64,000 nucleotides of DNA from NCBI RefSeq assembly GCF_017303275.1, contig NZ_JAFKOJ010000001.1, positions 372,001 through 436,000 on the forward strand, read 5' to 3'. This document shows positions 51,442 through 60,080 of this stretch, piece after piece; the first letter of the stretch is position 1, and the number at the start of each line of letters is the position of its first letter. Below the pieces are notes generated by a model, which made no database searches, had not been told where the DNA came from, and saw only the letters and a program-made list of their open reading frames with translations. The DNA is from Bacillus sp. NTK034. GTDB taxonomy: Bacteria; Bacillota; Bacilli; Bacillales; Cytobacillaceae. A program made the translations under genes and the position numbers.

Positions 51442-52929
51442 TTGGAATGGATTTTTTATCTATACCTGATAAATACGTTTTTTATCTTAATCATAGCAAT
51501 TCGGGATGTACGTAGGCCTGCCAAGGCTTTGAATTGGATAATAATCGTCCTTCTTTTTCCTATCATTGGTTTCTTGCTTTATCTAAGCATATCAAATCCT
51601 AAGTTTATTCATCGGAAAAGATTGACCTCTTCTAAAAGTGAATCTAATAAATTACCTGATACATTTGGTGATTCAGCATCGGTAATCGCCGATGCTTTAC
51701 GGCACTTCACTGTGAATGGGCTACGAACGGGCCAAGTCCAAGTATTTGATAATGGAATAGCAAAATATGAACAACTCATTGAATCCCTCCAAAAAGCCCA
51801 AAAAACGATTGATCTGGAATATTTCATATTTAGGAATGACCAAATTGGTAGTCGCATCACGGAACTACTAATCGAAAAAGCAGTAAACGGAGTGCGGGTT
51901 CGTTTTATGAGAGATGGCTTGGGGAGTTATAATTTCCCGCGTAAAAAAATCCGGCAGATGGTTGAAGCAGGGATAGAATGCAGGACAATATTTCCTTTAC
52001 GATTTCCTTGGATCTTTTCTTATTGGAATTATCGTGATCACTGTAGAATTGTAACAATCGACGGAAAGAAAGCTTTTACTGGTTGCATGAACGTAGGATA
52101 TGAATATACAGGATTGAAGCCTGACGTTGGCTTCTGGCGGGATACACATTTGCAAATCATAGGAGATGCATTGGTCGATTTACAGACTGTCTTTGATGTT
52201 CATTGGAATATGGCGGTGCCGGAAAAAATAAAATCAAAAACTAACCTGAAAACAAAGTATGATGTAATCAATCCAATCGGAAGAGAAGATCATGTCGGAT
52301 GGTCAGCCGAATTGGGATCAGAGTTGAGCACCCTAGATTATATTGAGATAGATATATCGCCAAAAACAAGGACATTGCAAAAAGCGTATATCCATACGTT
52401 GGAAGGAAATCCTGGAATTCCTACCCCATTTATTCGTCAAACTTACTTTATATGTATAACACAGGCGACTAAGACTATTGATATAACAACACCCTATTTT
52501 GTACCGGAAACAGATATTATCATGGCATTAAAGACAGCAGTAGCTCGTGGTGTGCGCGTAAGGTTGCTGGTTCCTCGCCACAATAATCAAAAAATCGTGG
52601 AATTTGCAAGCCGTACTTATTATGGGGAACTTTTAGAAGCTGGTGTACAAATCTACCAGTACGATAAAGGAATGATTCATACCAAGGTGTTGACTATAGA
52701 TGAGGAGATTGCTGCCATAGGTTCAGCAAACTATGATATGAGAAGTTTTCGCCTGAATTATGAGGTATGTCAAGTCTTGTACAGTACTGATGTGGCGAGG
52801 GAACTCACAGATCAGTTCGAACGCGATCTAATGGACTCTATTCCATTAAATATTGAAGACTTGCTGGAACGACCCCTGACCGAGCGCATTGTTGAACAGG
52901 GTGCCCGCCTGCTTTCTCCATTATTATAA
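51442..52929 (+). CDS. cls: Cardiolipin-synthase-like phospholipase D protein
   Basis: The 495-aa protein has two N-terminal membrane helices and two PLD domains. The second HKD motif is intact (HTKVLTID, His413, Lys415, Asp420). The first reads HCRIVTID (His200, Arg202, Asp207): the Lys is replaced by Arg, so activity is uncertain. Typical enzymes join two phosphatidylglycerols to make cardiolipin. TTG 51442 follows GGGAGG by nine bases. In a prophage it is accessory cargo, followed 120 bases later by the DUF421 gene. Confidence 0.85.
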   Translation: MEWIFYLYLINTFFILIIAIRDVRRPAKALNWIIIVLLFPIIGFLLYLSISNPKFIHRKRLTSSKSESNKLPDTFGDSASVIADALRHFTVNGLRTGQVQVFDNGIAKYEQLIESLQKAQKTIDLEYFIFRNDQIGSRITELLIEKAVNGVRVRFMRDGLGSYNFPRKKIRQMVEAGIECRTIFPLRFPWIFSYWNYRDHCRIVTIDGKKAFTGCMNVGYEYTGLKPDVGFWRDTHLQIIGDALVDLQTVFDVHWNMAVPEKIKSKTNLKTKYDVINPIGREDHVGWSAELGSELSTLDYIEIDISPKTRTLQKAYIHTLEGNPGIPTPFIRQTYFICITQATKTIDITTPYFVPETDIIMALKTAVARGVRVRLLVPRHNNQKIVEFASRTYYGELLEAGVQIYQYDKGMIHTKVLTIDEEIAAIGSANYDMRSFRLNYEVCQVLYSTDVARELTDQFERDLMDSIPLNIEDLLERPLTERIVEQGARLLSPLL

Positions 52930-53050
52930 GTGAAAAAAACCGTATTTTTTATCTTTCTGATTTTTAATTTAGCTTACATGTTTTAATATAAATATTTTAA
53001 AACATGAGGATTTTTGGGATCGAGTGAAATATAAAATGGAGGAATAAACT

Positions 53051-53734
53051 TTGGGTGAAGTTTTTTTGGGTTTACTGACAATCAAAGTCATAGTAGGTTT
53101 TGTCACCTTATTTTTTATCATTATCATAACAGGTAGAACATCTATCTCTCAGTTAACCCCGTTTCACTTAGTTTTTGTATTAGTGCTTGGAGATTTTTTA
53201 GGAAATACCATTTATGAAGATAAGGTAGGGATTTTTCACTTTTTATATGCCATCGGATTGTGGACGCTTCTCATGTTGGGGGTAGAGTTCTTGACTCTAA
53301 AAAATAAATCGACACGTTCTCTCTTATTGGGCGATCCTAACATCATTATTCGAGATGGTGTAATGGATAGAAAGTTACTTAAAAAGAACAAATTGGATGT
53401 AAATCAAGTATTAAGTATACTTCGGCAAAATCAGGTTTTTTCTGTTCGCGAAGTCAAATACGGTATATTGGAAGCCAATGGGCAAATAAGTATATTATTA
53501 CAATCGAGGTATCAAAAACCAGACAAGCGAGATCTCAGTCTTCTAGAAAGTCCAGTATACCTCCCAACAGCGTTAATTATAGATGGGGAAGTATTAAGGG
53601 ATAATTTACATGAACTCGGATTTGATCAACAGTGGTTAGATAATCAATTAACTACCAATGGATATGAAAATGTTAAACGTATACTCTACGCAGATTGGCG
53701 AGAGAATGAAGGAATTCATATTAGTCCATTTTAA
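53051..53734 (+). CDS. DUF421 (YetF/YdfR-like) membrane protein
   Basis: The 227-aa protein has three N-terminal helices (residues about 5-80) and a soluble C-terminal domain with PNIIIRDGVMDRKLLKKNKL and the LRQNQVFSVREVKYGILEANGQISIL region typical of DUF421/YetF proteins. Family members are membrane proteins found in spore-formers, often tied to spore or stress functions. TTG 53051 follows GGAGG. Neighbours and strand match the cls gene. Confidence 0.83.
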   Translation: MGEVFLGLLTIKVIVGFVTLFFIIIITGRTSISQLTPFHLVFVLVLGDFLGNTIYEDKVGIFHFLYAIGLWTLLMLGVEFLTLKNKSTRSLLLGDPNIIIRDGVMDRKLLKKNKLDVNQVLSILRQNQVFSVREVKYGILEANGQISILLQSRYQKPDKRDLSLLESPVYLPTALIIDGEVLRDNLHELGFDQQWLDNQLTTNGYENVKRILYADWRENEGIHISPF

Positions 53735-53854
53735 AATTTTATTAGGATATTAACATATGTTTGTGAATGGCCGTTTGGATTTTAAATATTATTTCATTGT
53801 TTTTATAAAAAATGAAACAGAGAATATCTCGACCCTTATTTGAAATTTAAAATG

Positions 53855-54013
53855 TTATCTGCATTTTGATTGATACTTGAAAATTAATTTATCAAGAGAT
53901 TGACTGTTTCTTATAGTTTCAGGGTCATCTAACCCTTTTCTTAATCCAGTTTCAATAAGCACTTTTCTATAAAATTTAATCTTTTTTCTAAGCTCTCGGC
54001 AGAAACGACACAT
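53855..54013 (-). CDS. Spo0E-like aspartyl-phosphate phosphatase
   Basis: The 52-aa frame contains the Spo0E signature: KFYRKVLIETGLRK followed by TIRNSQSLDKLIFKYQ, with the SQxLD core. Spo0E family proteins remove phosphate from Spo0A-P and so delay sporulation. ATG 54013 is seven bases after AAAGGAG. It reads leftward against its neighbours. TTTGTCGAAA, which matches a Spo0A box, lies about 70 bases upstream of its start (54083-54092). Confidence 0.82.
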   Translation of the reverse strand: MCRFCRELRKKIKFYRKVLIETGLRKGLDDPETIRNSQSLDKLIFKYQSKCR

Positions 54014-54082
54014 TCATTTGCTCCTTTAAATGATAAAATTACAGGAACTATTATTACAGATAAAGGAAAAATATTAAATGAT

Positions 54083-54092
54083 TTCGACAAAA
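54083..54092 (-). promoter_or_regulatory. Possible Spo0A box upstream of the Spo0E-like gene
   Basis: On the minus strand TTTGTCGAAA fits the Spo0A box TGTCGAA. A second TTTGTCG lies close by (about 54104-54110). AT-rich context makes chance matches possible. Confidence 0.35.
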
Positions 54093-54131
54093 CTTGTATT
54101 GAAACGACAAATTCTTAAGGAATGAAAAAAG

Positions 54132-54182
54132 CCAGGATCTGTCCCGGCCACCACAATTAATTTTACCATGGAGGGGTCCTGG
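54132..54182 (+). promoter_or_regulatory. Hairpin covering the ribosome site of the ArpU/YqaQ-like gene
   Basis: CCAGGATC (54132-54139) can pair with GGTCCTGG (54175-54182), eight pairs including one G-U, ending directly at ATG 54183 and taking in part of the GGAGGGG ribosome site. This could limit translation of the late regulator. Confidence 0.4.
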
Positions 54183-54650
54183 ATGAAAGAAGCTGCCAGC
54201 AAACAGATTGAATCCATCCTTAAGGATTATCATTGGATGATAAAGTCTATTAAGGTTCTCAGAGACTCAGTGAAAGATGTAGGAAAAGAGCTTACATCCC
54301 AATATGGAGATGCAGCCGGGATGCCAAAAGCTCAAGGCACCACAAGTGATCCGGTATATAGAGAGTGTGTACGCAGAGAGAGAAGATATTCAGTTATTCT
54401 TAAGTACCAGGCAAAGATTTCTGTTATTCAGGATCGGATGCATCTTATTACAGATGACAGAGAAAATGAGGTTCTTCATTGGCTGCTCGAGGGCAAAAGT
54501 TATCGATGGATTGCTATGCATATGGGGTTGTCTCATACTCATATTGGACGTATTAAAGACTCTATTGTTAAGAAAATGAGTGAATATGTTCCCAATGTTC
54601 CAAACGATACGAATGATGCAAAATTGCTAAAACATAAATCTGCTTGCTAA
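54183..54650 (+). CDS. ArpU/RinA-type late regulator (YqaQ-like)
   Basis: The 155-aa protein has a C-terminal sigma-like helix-turn-helix (EVLHWLLEGKSYRWIAMHMGLSHTHIGRIKDSIVKKM) and a helical N-terminus. In position (before the terminase genes) and form it matches YqaQ/Xpf and the RinA/ArpU group that switch on late phage genes. ATG 54183 lies six bases after GGAGGGG. Confidence 0.78.
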   Translation: MKEAASKQIESILKDYHWMIKSIKVLRDSVKDVGKELTSQYGDAAGMPKAQGTTSDPVYRECVRRERRYSVILKYQAKISVIQDRMHLITDDRENEVLHWLLEGKSYRWIAMHMGLSHTHIGRIKDSIVKKMSEYVPNVPNDTNDAKLLKHKSAC

Positions 54651-54793
54651 ACTTGAAGGCAGGACGGGGAGGCGGTTAAAAGACTGCTTCCTCTATTTAT
54701 GTTCTTTAGTTTAACATGTAGTAAAATAGTTGCAGGAAAATATCTCCTTTTGTCGTATAATGACATAAAAGAATAAGAAGGGAGATACTGTTT

Positions 54794-55819
54794 ATGTCAA
54801 TTAATGATTCGGCACATTTAGTTAATAAAATTTTAAGAATGAACATAGAAGAATATTCAAGCTTAGATGTTAATATTTATATGGTATGTAAAGATAAACA
54901 AAAAAGCGAACTTTATTTTTCAAAGAAAATTGAAGCTGAACCTGAATTAGTGGATTTTATTAAAGAAAATATTGTAAATTATTTAAAGGAAATTAGAATT
55001 GGTGAAGATTTCTCCTTTCCGATTCAAGAGTATAACAAGGAATTTCAATTAACAGATCATATAGGTGTTTTTAACATTAAAGAGCATGGCCAATCAAATA
55101 AAGCTGTGAAAAATATTGATTTATTAAAAAAATCTTTTATTCATGATTCGCTTGAGAAATTATCTAAAACTAAGTTTCAAATTATTTCTATAGCTTTAGG
55201 TAAAGAAAAAGTAGATTTCTGCTTTTATAAAGGAATCAAAAAGAATGCTAAAACAAAAAAATTGGCAATGTTTTCTTCAAATGAATTCAAAACAATAAAG
55301 CAAGAAATTATTGAATTTGGAGGGAAATTCTCATTTTTTATGGATGAGGGCAATGTCTATATAATTGACCCAAAATATTTTGAATTCGCTTTTGATTATA
55401 CTGATCATATTTCTGAGATTAGTAAACAAAATATTGAAAAGATAACTTCAATGAGCTTTTTTCCAGATGAAATGACAAAGGAGTATTTTAAAAAAGCTTC
55501 TAGTCACCAATTATTAGCAAGGGGGCTTGCTAATATAAAACCTGGAACTATTGAAAATGTAGAAAAACATTTTAATGATAGGGTAGAAGAATTAAGGCAG
55601 ATAAAATCAAAAAGGGATCAAATTAAAGACGGGAAAGAGAAAGAAGCTTTTATTAAGGGAATAGGAGAATTAGATAAGTTAATTAAATTTATTGACTTTA
55701 ATAACAAAACAGTTATTTTTGATGATGAAGAAGATCCTAAGCCTTTGTTACACTTTTTTCAAGATAAAATTGTTACTTCATTTTTAACAAAGGAAATAAG
55801 GGTGATGATGGCAGTATAA
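54794..55819 (+). CDS. DUF4868-domain protein, KwaB-like
   Basis: The 341-aa soluble protein shows the DUF4868 layout: LLKKSFIHDSLEKLSKTKFQIISIALG, VDFCFYKGIKKNAKTKKLAMFSSNEF, a beta region with VYIIDPKYFEFAFDYTDHI, then a helical C-terminus with charged repeats (VEELRQIKSKRDQIKDGKEKEAF). DUF4868 is the domain of KwaB, the effector of the Kiwa anti-phage system. It is followed 15 bases later by a four-helix membrane protein, like Kiwa's KwaA. The gene is visibly AT-rich next to flanking phage genes. ATG 54794 follows GGGAG. The defence role is inference. Confidence 0.7.
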   Translation: MSINDSAHLVNKILRMNIEEYSSLDVNIYMVCKDKQKSELYFSKKIEAEPELVDFIKENIVNYLKEIRIGEDFSFPIQEYNKEFQLTDHIGVFNIKEHGQSNKAVKNIDLLKKSFIHDSLEKLSKTKFQIISIALGKEKVDFCFYKGIKKNAKTKKLAMFSSNEFKTIKQEIIEFGGKFSFFMDEGNVYIIDPKYFEFAFDYTDHISEISKQNIEKITSMSFFPDEMTKEYFKKASSHQLLARGLANIKPGTIENVEKHFNDRVEELRQIKSKRDQIKDGKEKEAFIKGIGELDKLIKFIDFNNKTVIFDDEEDPKPLLHFFQDKIVTSFLTKEIRVMMAV

Positions 55820-55834
55820 AGGATGAGATAAATT

Positions 55835-56449
55835 ATGTGGGGGAAAACAGAACAGGGATTTTTATGGATTATCTCATATCTACCTGTATTGGTGGTAGCT
55901 TTATATAGGTATTTTTTTGAAGAAAAAGTAAAAACGTTAGAAGTTTTTGGTCACACGATTTCTGATGACTTTTTACATCTAATATTTATATCTTTTATAA
56001 TGCTTTTTTCTGCCGGATTGTATTATTATGTACCAAAAACTATGTTTAAGAAACTAAATAAACAGATGGTTAAAGGAGAAAAAGGGCGTAACGTTATAGT
56101 GAAAAAATTCGAAAGACCTAACTTGAATGATTATACTTTTTTTCTATTAACATTAATATTACCTTTAATTACAGTAGACTTTACATCAACTGTTAGCTTT
56201 TTGATATGTTTTTCGGTTATTATATTCATAATAATTCTGTTAACAAGAGTAGACTATATTATTGCTTGTCCACTATTTTTCGTTTCGACTTATAAGGTCT
56301 GGAAAATAGAACTTTTAGAAACTAGTGAACAAAACGAGGAATATACTATCAATGCTTTTGTAATTACTAATGAAAGTGATTTTTTTGATAAAGAATTTAG
56401 AGTAGAAAAATTAATTAGAAATATATACTATTTGACAGAGGCGAGATAA
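55835..56449 (+). CDS. Four-helix membrane protein, KwaA-like partner
   Basis: The 204-aa protein has four predicted membrane helices: residues about 8-28, 44-66, 100-118 and 121-145. A basic loop (KGEKGRNVIVKKF) lies between helices 2 and 3, and a soluble C-terminal domain follows from residue 150. In Kiwa, KwaA is a four-helix membrane sensor; size and layout fit, but sequence identity is not claimed. The order here (DUF4868 first) is the reverse of classical kwaAB. It shares the low GC of its partner, and a terminator follows. Confidence 0.6.
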   Translation: MWGKTEQGFLWIISYLPVLVVALYRYFFEEKVKTLEVFGHTISDDFLHLIFISFIMLFSAGLYYYVPKTMFKKLNKQMVKGEKGRNVIVKKFERPNLNDYTFFLLTLILPLITVDFTSTVSFLICFSVIIFIIILLTRVDYIIACPLFFVSTYKVWKIELLETSEQNEEYTINAFVITNESDFFDKEFRVEKLIRNIYYLTEAR

Positions 56450-56471
56450 TTGAAGAGGGACCGAATTGTTT

Positions 56472-56498
56472 AAAGCATCCTTTGGGTGCTTTTTTTCT
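56472..56498 (+). terminator. Terminator after the DUF4868 cassette
   Basis: Stem AAGCATCC/GGGTGCTT with loop TTT and a T7 run. It separates the cassette from the terminase genes. Confidence 0.92.
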
Positions 56499-56546
56499 TT
56501 TGTTCCAAAACAAACATAAATATCAGGAGGTGCCAGGTGATGTAGC

Positions 56547-57281
56547 ATGGCCGAAAAATATGTCCAAGCGGAGAAAGACTATGTCAAAGGCATGAAATAC
56601 AAGGACATTGCTGAGAAATATCAGGTGTCACTGAATACCGTAAAGTCATGGAAAAAGAGATATGGCTGGAATCGTGATAGGTGTGCACCCAAAGAAAAAA
56701 GTGTGCATACAAAAAAGCGTGGTGCTCCTAAAGGCAATATTAATGCAAAAGGCAATAGAGGAGGAGCTGCACCAAAAAGAAACACGAATGCGGTCACCCA
56801 TGGTTTCTTCTCTAAGTATCTTCCAGAAGAATCATTAGAAATCATGAACCATATGCAGGAACATTCCCCATCTGATTTAATCTGGGATCAAATACAGATT
56901 CAGTATGCTGCCATTATTCGTGCCCAGAGAATTATGTTCGTAGAAAACAAAGACGATATCACAAAGGTCTTAAAAAAGAAAAAAGACTCGGATTCAGCTG
57001 AGGAAAGAGAATGGGAGTATCAATTTGCTTGGGATAAGCATGCTAACTTTTTGAATGCTCAGTCCAGGGCAATGGGGGAGCTGCGTTCCCTAATAAAGCA
57101 ATTTGATGAGATGGCTCACATTCATGATGAGCGCAGGCTGAAACTTGAACTTATGCGGGCAAATATCGAGAAAACGAAAGCTGAAATCAAACAAGAGGGC
57201 GGAGATACCAGCAAGGTTGTTATTGTAAATGATAAAGAAGCAATGAGAAAGGCGTTAGAAAATGACGGTCAAAACGATTAA
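56547..57281 (+). CDS. Phage terminase small subunit (YqaS/XtmA-like)
   Basis: The 244-aa protein has an N-terminal helix-turn-helix ([31 protein letters not shown]), a basic Gly/Asn/Lys stretch ([32 protein letters not shown]) and a helical C-terminus. This is the PBSX-type small terminase, which binds pac or cos sites and recruits the large subunit. The 3' end overlaps the large subunit gene by 20 bases. Confidence 0.9.
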   Translation: MAEKYVQAEKDYVKGMKYKDIAEKYQVSLNTVKSWKKRYGWNRDRCAPKEKSVHTKKRGAPKGNINAKGNRGGAAPKRNTNAVTHGFFSKYLPEESLEIMNHMQEHSPSDLIWDQIQIQYAAIIRAQRIMFVENKDDITKVLKKKKDSDSAEEREWEYQFAWDKHANFLNAQSRAMGELRSLIKQFDEMAHIHDERRLKLELMRANIEKTKAEIKQEGGDTSKVVIVNDKEAMRKALENDGQND

Positions 57282-58563
57282 TGTCATGGACTTGATGAAC
57301 GTCAATTTCTATTCCCTCTGGCTTGCTGAACAGTCCCATATAGTCGCTAAAGGCGGCCGTTCCTCCATGAAATCCTCGGTGATTAGTCTAAAGCTTGTGG
57401 TCGATTTTTTGGAAGATGACCTGGGCAATGTCGTTTGTTTAAGAAAAGTAGGAAAATATCTTTCTACTTCCATTTACGAGCAGATTAAATGGGCCATTTA
57501 CATGCTGGGCGTTGAGGATGAGTTTTATTTTGGAAAGTCTCCTCTCATAATTCGTCATAAGGTCACCAATACGGCCTTTTATTTTTACGGTGTTGACGAT
57601 CCCATGAAGATAAAGTCAGCCAAAATAGCAAAAGGCTATGTCATGGCATTGTGGTATGAAGAAGCTGCTGAATTTGCTGGTGTAGAAGATATTGATATTG
57701 TAGAAGATACGTTTATCCGGCAAGAAATAGAGGGAAAAGAGGTTAAGGTTTATTTCTCATACAACCCTCCCAGAAATCCATACAGCTGGATTAATGAGTG
57801 GTTGGAAACTAAAGCAGGGGATGATGATTACTTTATCCATCATTCAACGTATCTTGATGATAAAAAGGGATTCTTATCCGAGCAGATGATCCGGAAAATT
57901 GAGAAATACAAGGAAAATGATGAGGATTATTGGCGCTGGATGTATGCCGGTGAGGTTATTGGTCTTGGTGACATGGTATATAATATGGCTCATTTTAAAG
58001 AGATCGATGAGCTGCCAAAGGATGATGATCTAATTCTTATCGATATAGCCATTGATACAGGGCACCAAGTATCTGCAACAACCTTTCTGGCCTTGGGGTT
58101 TACGAAAAAGCGGAATGTAATCCTACTCTATACCTTTTACTATAGCCCGGAAAACAAAGTTGTAAAAAAGGCTCCCAGCGAGCTTTCAAAGGATTTAAAA
58201 GAATGGATGGATAAAATCCAACAAACCTATAAACGGCATTTTGATATGCAGACAATTGATTCTGCTGAAGGGGCTTTGCGCAACCAGTTCTTTAAGGACT
58301 ATGGCATCCGGCTTCATCCGGTAGTGAAGAAAAAGAAAATAGATATGATCGACAACGTCCAGGACCTATTGGCTCAGGGGCGTTTTTTTGTGCTTAAAAA
58401 AGCAACCAATGAGATTTTCCTTACCGAACATAAAAAGTACCAATGGGATGCTGATACCTTGCAGAGCGATGATCCGAAGGTCATAAAGATTGATGATCAT
58501 ACATGCGATGCTTTCCAATATTATGTTCAGGATAATTTGAGGAAGCTTGGATTGAAATATTAA
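57262..58563 (+). CDS. Phage terminase large subunit (YqaT/XtmB-like)
   Basis: The 433-aa DNA-packaging motor has a Walker A-like GGRSSMKSS near residue 31, Walker B in [11 protein letters not shown] near residue 127, and a nuclease domain with DIAIDTGH near residue 250 and [11 protein letters not shown] near residue 333. It cuts and pumps DNA into proheads. The start overlaps the small subunit; ATG 57262 is used, though ATG 57283 is possible. Confidence 0.93.
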   Translation: MTVKTINVMDLMNVNFYSLWLAEQSHIVAKGGRSSMKSSVISLKLVVDFLEDDLGNVVCLRKVGKYLSTSIYEQIKWAIYMLGVEDEFYFGKSPLIIRHKVTNTAFYFYGVDDPMKIKSAKIAKGYVMALWYEEAAEFAGVEDIDIVEDTFIRQEIEGKEVKVYFSYNPPRNPYSWINEWLETKAGDDDYFIHHSTYLDDKKGFLSEQMIRKIEKYKENDEDYWRWMYAGEVIGLGDMVYNMAHFKEIDELPKDDDLILIDIAIDTGHQVSATTFLALGFTKKRNVILLYTFYYSPENKVVKKAPSELSKDLKEWMDKIQQTYKRHFDMQTIDSAEGALRNQFFKDYGIRLHPVVKKKKIDMIDNVQDLLAQGRFFVLKKATNEIFLTEHKKYQWDADTLQSDDPKVIKIDDHTCDAFQYYVQDNLRKLGLKY

Positions 58564-58577
58564 GGCGGTGACAACCA

Positions 58578-60080
58578 ATGTTTAAAAACATGCTGGCCCG
58601 CATAAGGCAGGTGATGTACAGAATGGGATTGATTAAAGGCATTAAAAAGCTGGCTGATCACAAGGACATCCAGATTAATGAGGATTTCTACAAAGATATA
58701 GGAAATTGGAGAGCTCTCTATAAAGGGTATTTTAGCGAGTGGCATGATATCCGATATACAACGATTGCCGGACAGAAAAAACGTCGAATGGCTACCTTGA
58801 ACATGCCTAAGGTGGTTTCTCAGGAGCTAGCCACTTTAATTTTTAATGAGCGTTGCGAGATAAATATCTCTGACAAGACATTGTCCGAAAACATTCATGA
58901 TGTCTTTAAGAATAATAACTTCGTTAAGAAATTCCAGGATTACTTAGAATACCAGTTTGCAATGGGTGGCATGGTGATCAAGCCATATGTGGAGGATGAG
59001 AAATTAAAGCTTTCCTATTTGACAGCTGATTGTTTTATCCCGATTAGCTGGGACCATAACACCATTCGAGAGGCTGTATTCCTAAATGAATTCTCCAAGA
59101 AAGGAAAGAAATACACTCACCTGGAATGGCACCTGTGGGATGGGGAGACCTATCTAATCCGAAATGAAGTCTATGAAAATAATACAGGCGAGGAATTAGG
59201 GGTTAAGGTTCCACTGAAACAATTTTTCCCGAACCTTGAAGAGGAGATTAGGATATCCAATTACAAGCGACCGGGTTTTGTCTACTTTAAGCCAAACATA
59301 GCCAATAACTTGGATACAGCCAGCCCATTAGGAATTTCCATTTTCGCTAATGCACTTGATACGCTGCATTCCTTGGATATTGCTTTTGACTCCTATCAAC
59401 GAGAATTTAAGCTTGGGAAAAAGCGCATTTTAGTACCGGATACAGCTATTCAAACAGTTATTGACCCACTAACTGGACAAATGCACCGTTATTTTGATGC
59501 TGAAGATGAAGTTTACCAGGCGATGGCTCTTGGCGATATGGATGCCAATAAAATAGCAGACATTTCAGCAACACTCCGGGTCGAGGAACATATTTCAGCG
59601 ATCAATTCCTTGCTCAATGTCTTGGCTATGCAAATAGGCTTCTCTTCCGGTGCATTCACTTTTGATGGCCAGGGGGTCAAGACAGCAACAGAAGTCGTTT
59701 CTGAAAACTCTAAGACCTTCCGGACCAAGCAAAGCCATGAAAACCTTATTGAAGCTGGTATTCAGGAACTAGTGGAATGTATTCTTCAGGTCGCTGAGCT
59801 ATATCAGTTATTTTCTCGGCCAGAAGGCGAATATGAAGTCACAGTTGCTTTTGATGATTCAATAGCAGAAGACCAAAACGCAGAGATTGCAAAGCAAGTT
59901 CAGTTGGTTACCAATCAGCTGACTTCTAAGAAAAAGGCGATTATGAAAATCCATGGTTTTTCAGAAGAAGAAGCCGAGCAGTTACTAAAGGAAATTGCTG
60001 AAGAAAATGCAACAGCAACGGCTGAAGCAATTGATTTCTTTGGCATTAACAATAAAAGACAAGAACAGGATGACACCTAA
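58578..60080 (+). CDS. Phage portal protein (SPP1 Gp6-like)
   Basis: The 500-aa protein fits the SPP1 gp6/PBSX portal family: LNMPKVVSQELATLIFNERCEI near residue 75, SPLGISIFANALDTLHSLDIAFDSYQREF near residue 250, and EVVSENSKTFRTKQSHENLI near residue 375. It forms the ring through which DNA enters the head. It starts 15 bases after the terminase with GGCGG, and its stop shares a base with the next start (TAATG). Confidence 0.92.
   Translation: MFKNMLARIRQVMYRMGLIKGIKKLADHKDIQINEDFYKDIGNWRALYKGYFSEWHDIRYTTIAGQKKRRMATLNMPKVVSQELATLIFNERCEINISDKTLSENIHDVFKNNNFVKKFQDYLEYQFAMGGMVIKPYVEDEKLKLSYLTADCFIPISWDHNTIREAVFLNEFSKKGKKYTHLEWHLWDGETYLIRNEVYENNTGEELGVKVPLKQFFPNLEEEIRISNYKRPGFVYFKPNIANNLDTASPLGISIFANALDTLHSLDIAFDSYQREFKLGKKRILVPDTAIQTVIDPLTGQMHRYFDAEDEVYQAMALGDMDANKIADISATLRVEEHISAINSLLNVLAMQIGFSSGAFTFDGQGVKTATEVVSENSKTFRTKQSHENLIEAGIQELVECILQVAELYQLFSRPEGEYEVTVAFDDSIAEDQNAEIAKQVQLVTNQLTSKKKAIMKIHGFSEEEAEQLLKEIAEENATATAEAIDFFGINNKRQEQDDT

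Noticed and set aside
54756..54761. TATAAT before the DUF4868 gene as a full promoter
   Set aside because: The best -35 (TTGCAG) is 20 bp away, so the promoter could not be assigned with confidence.
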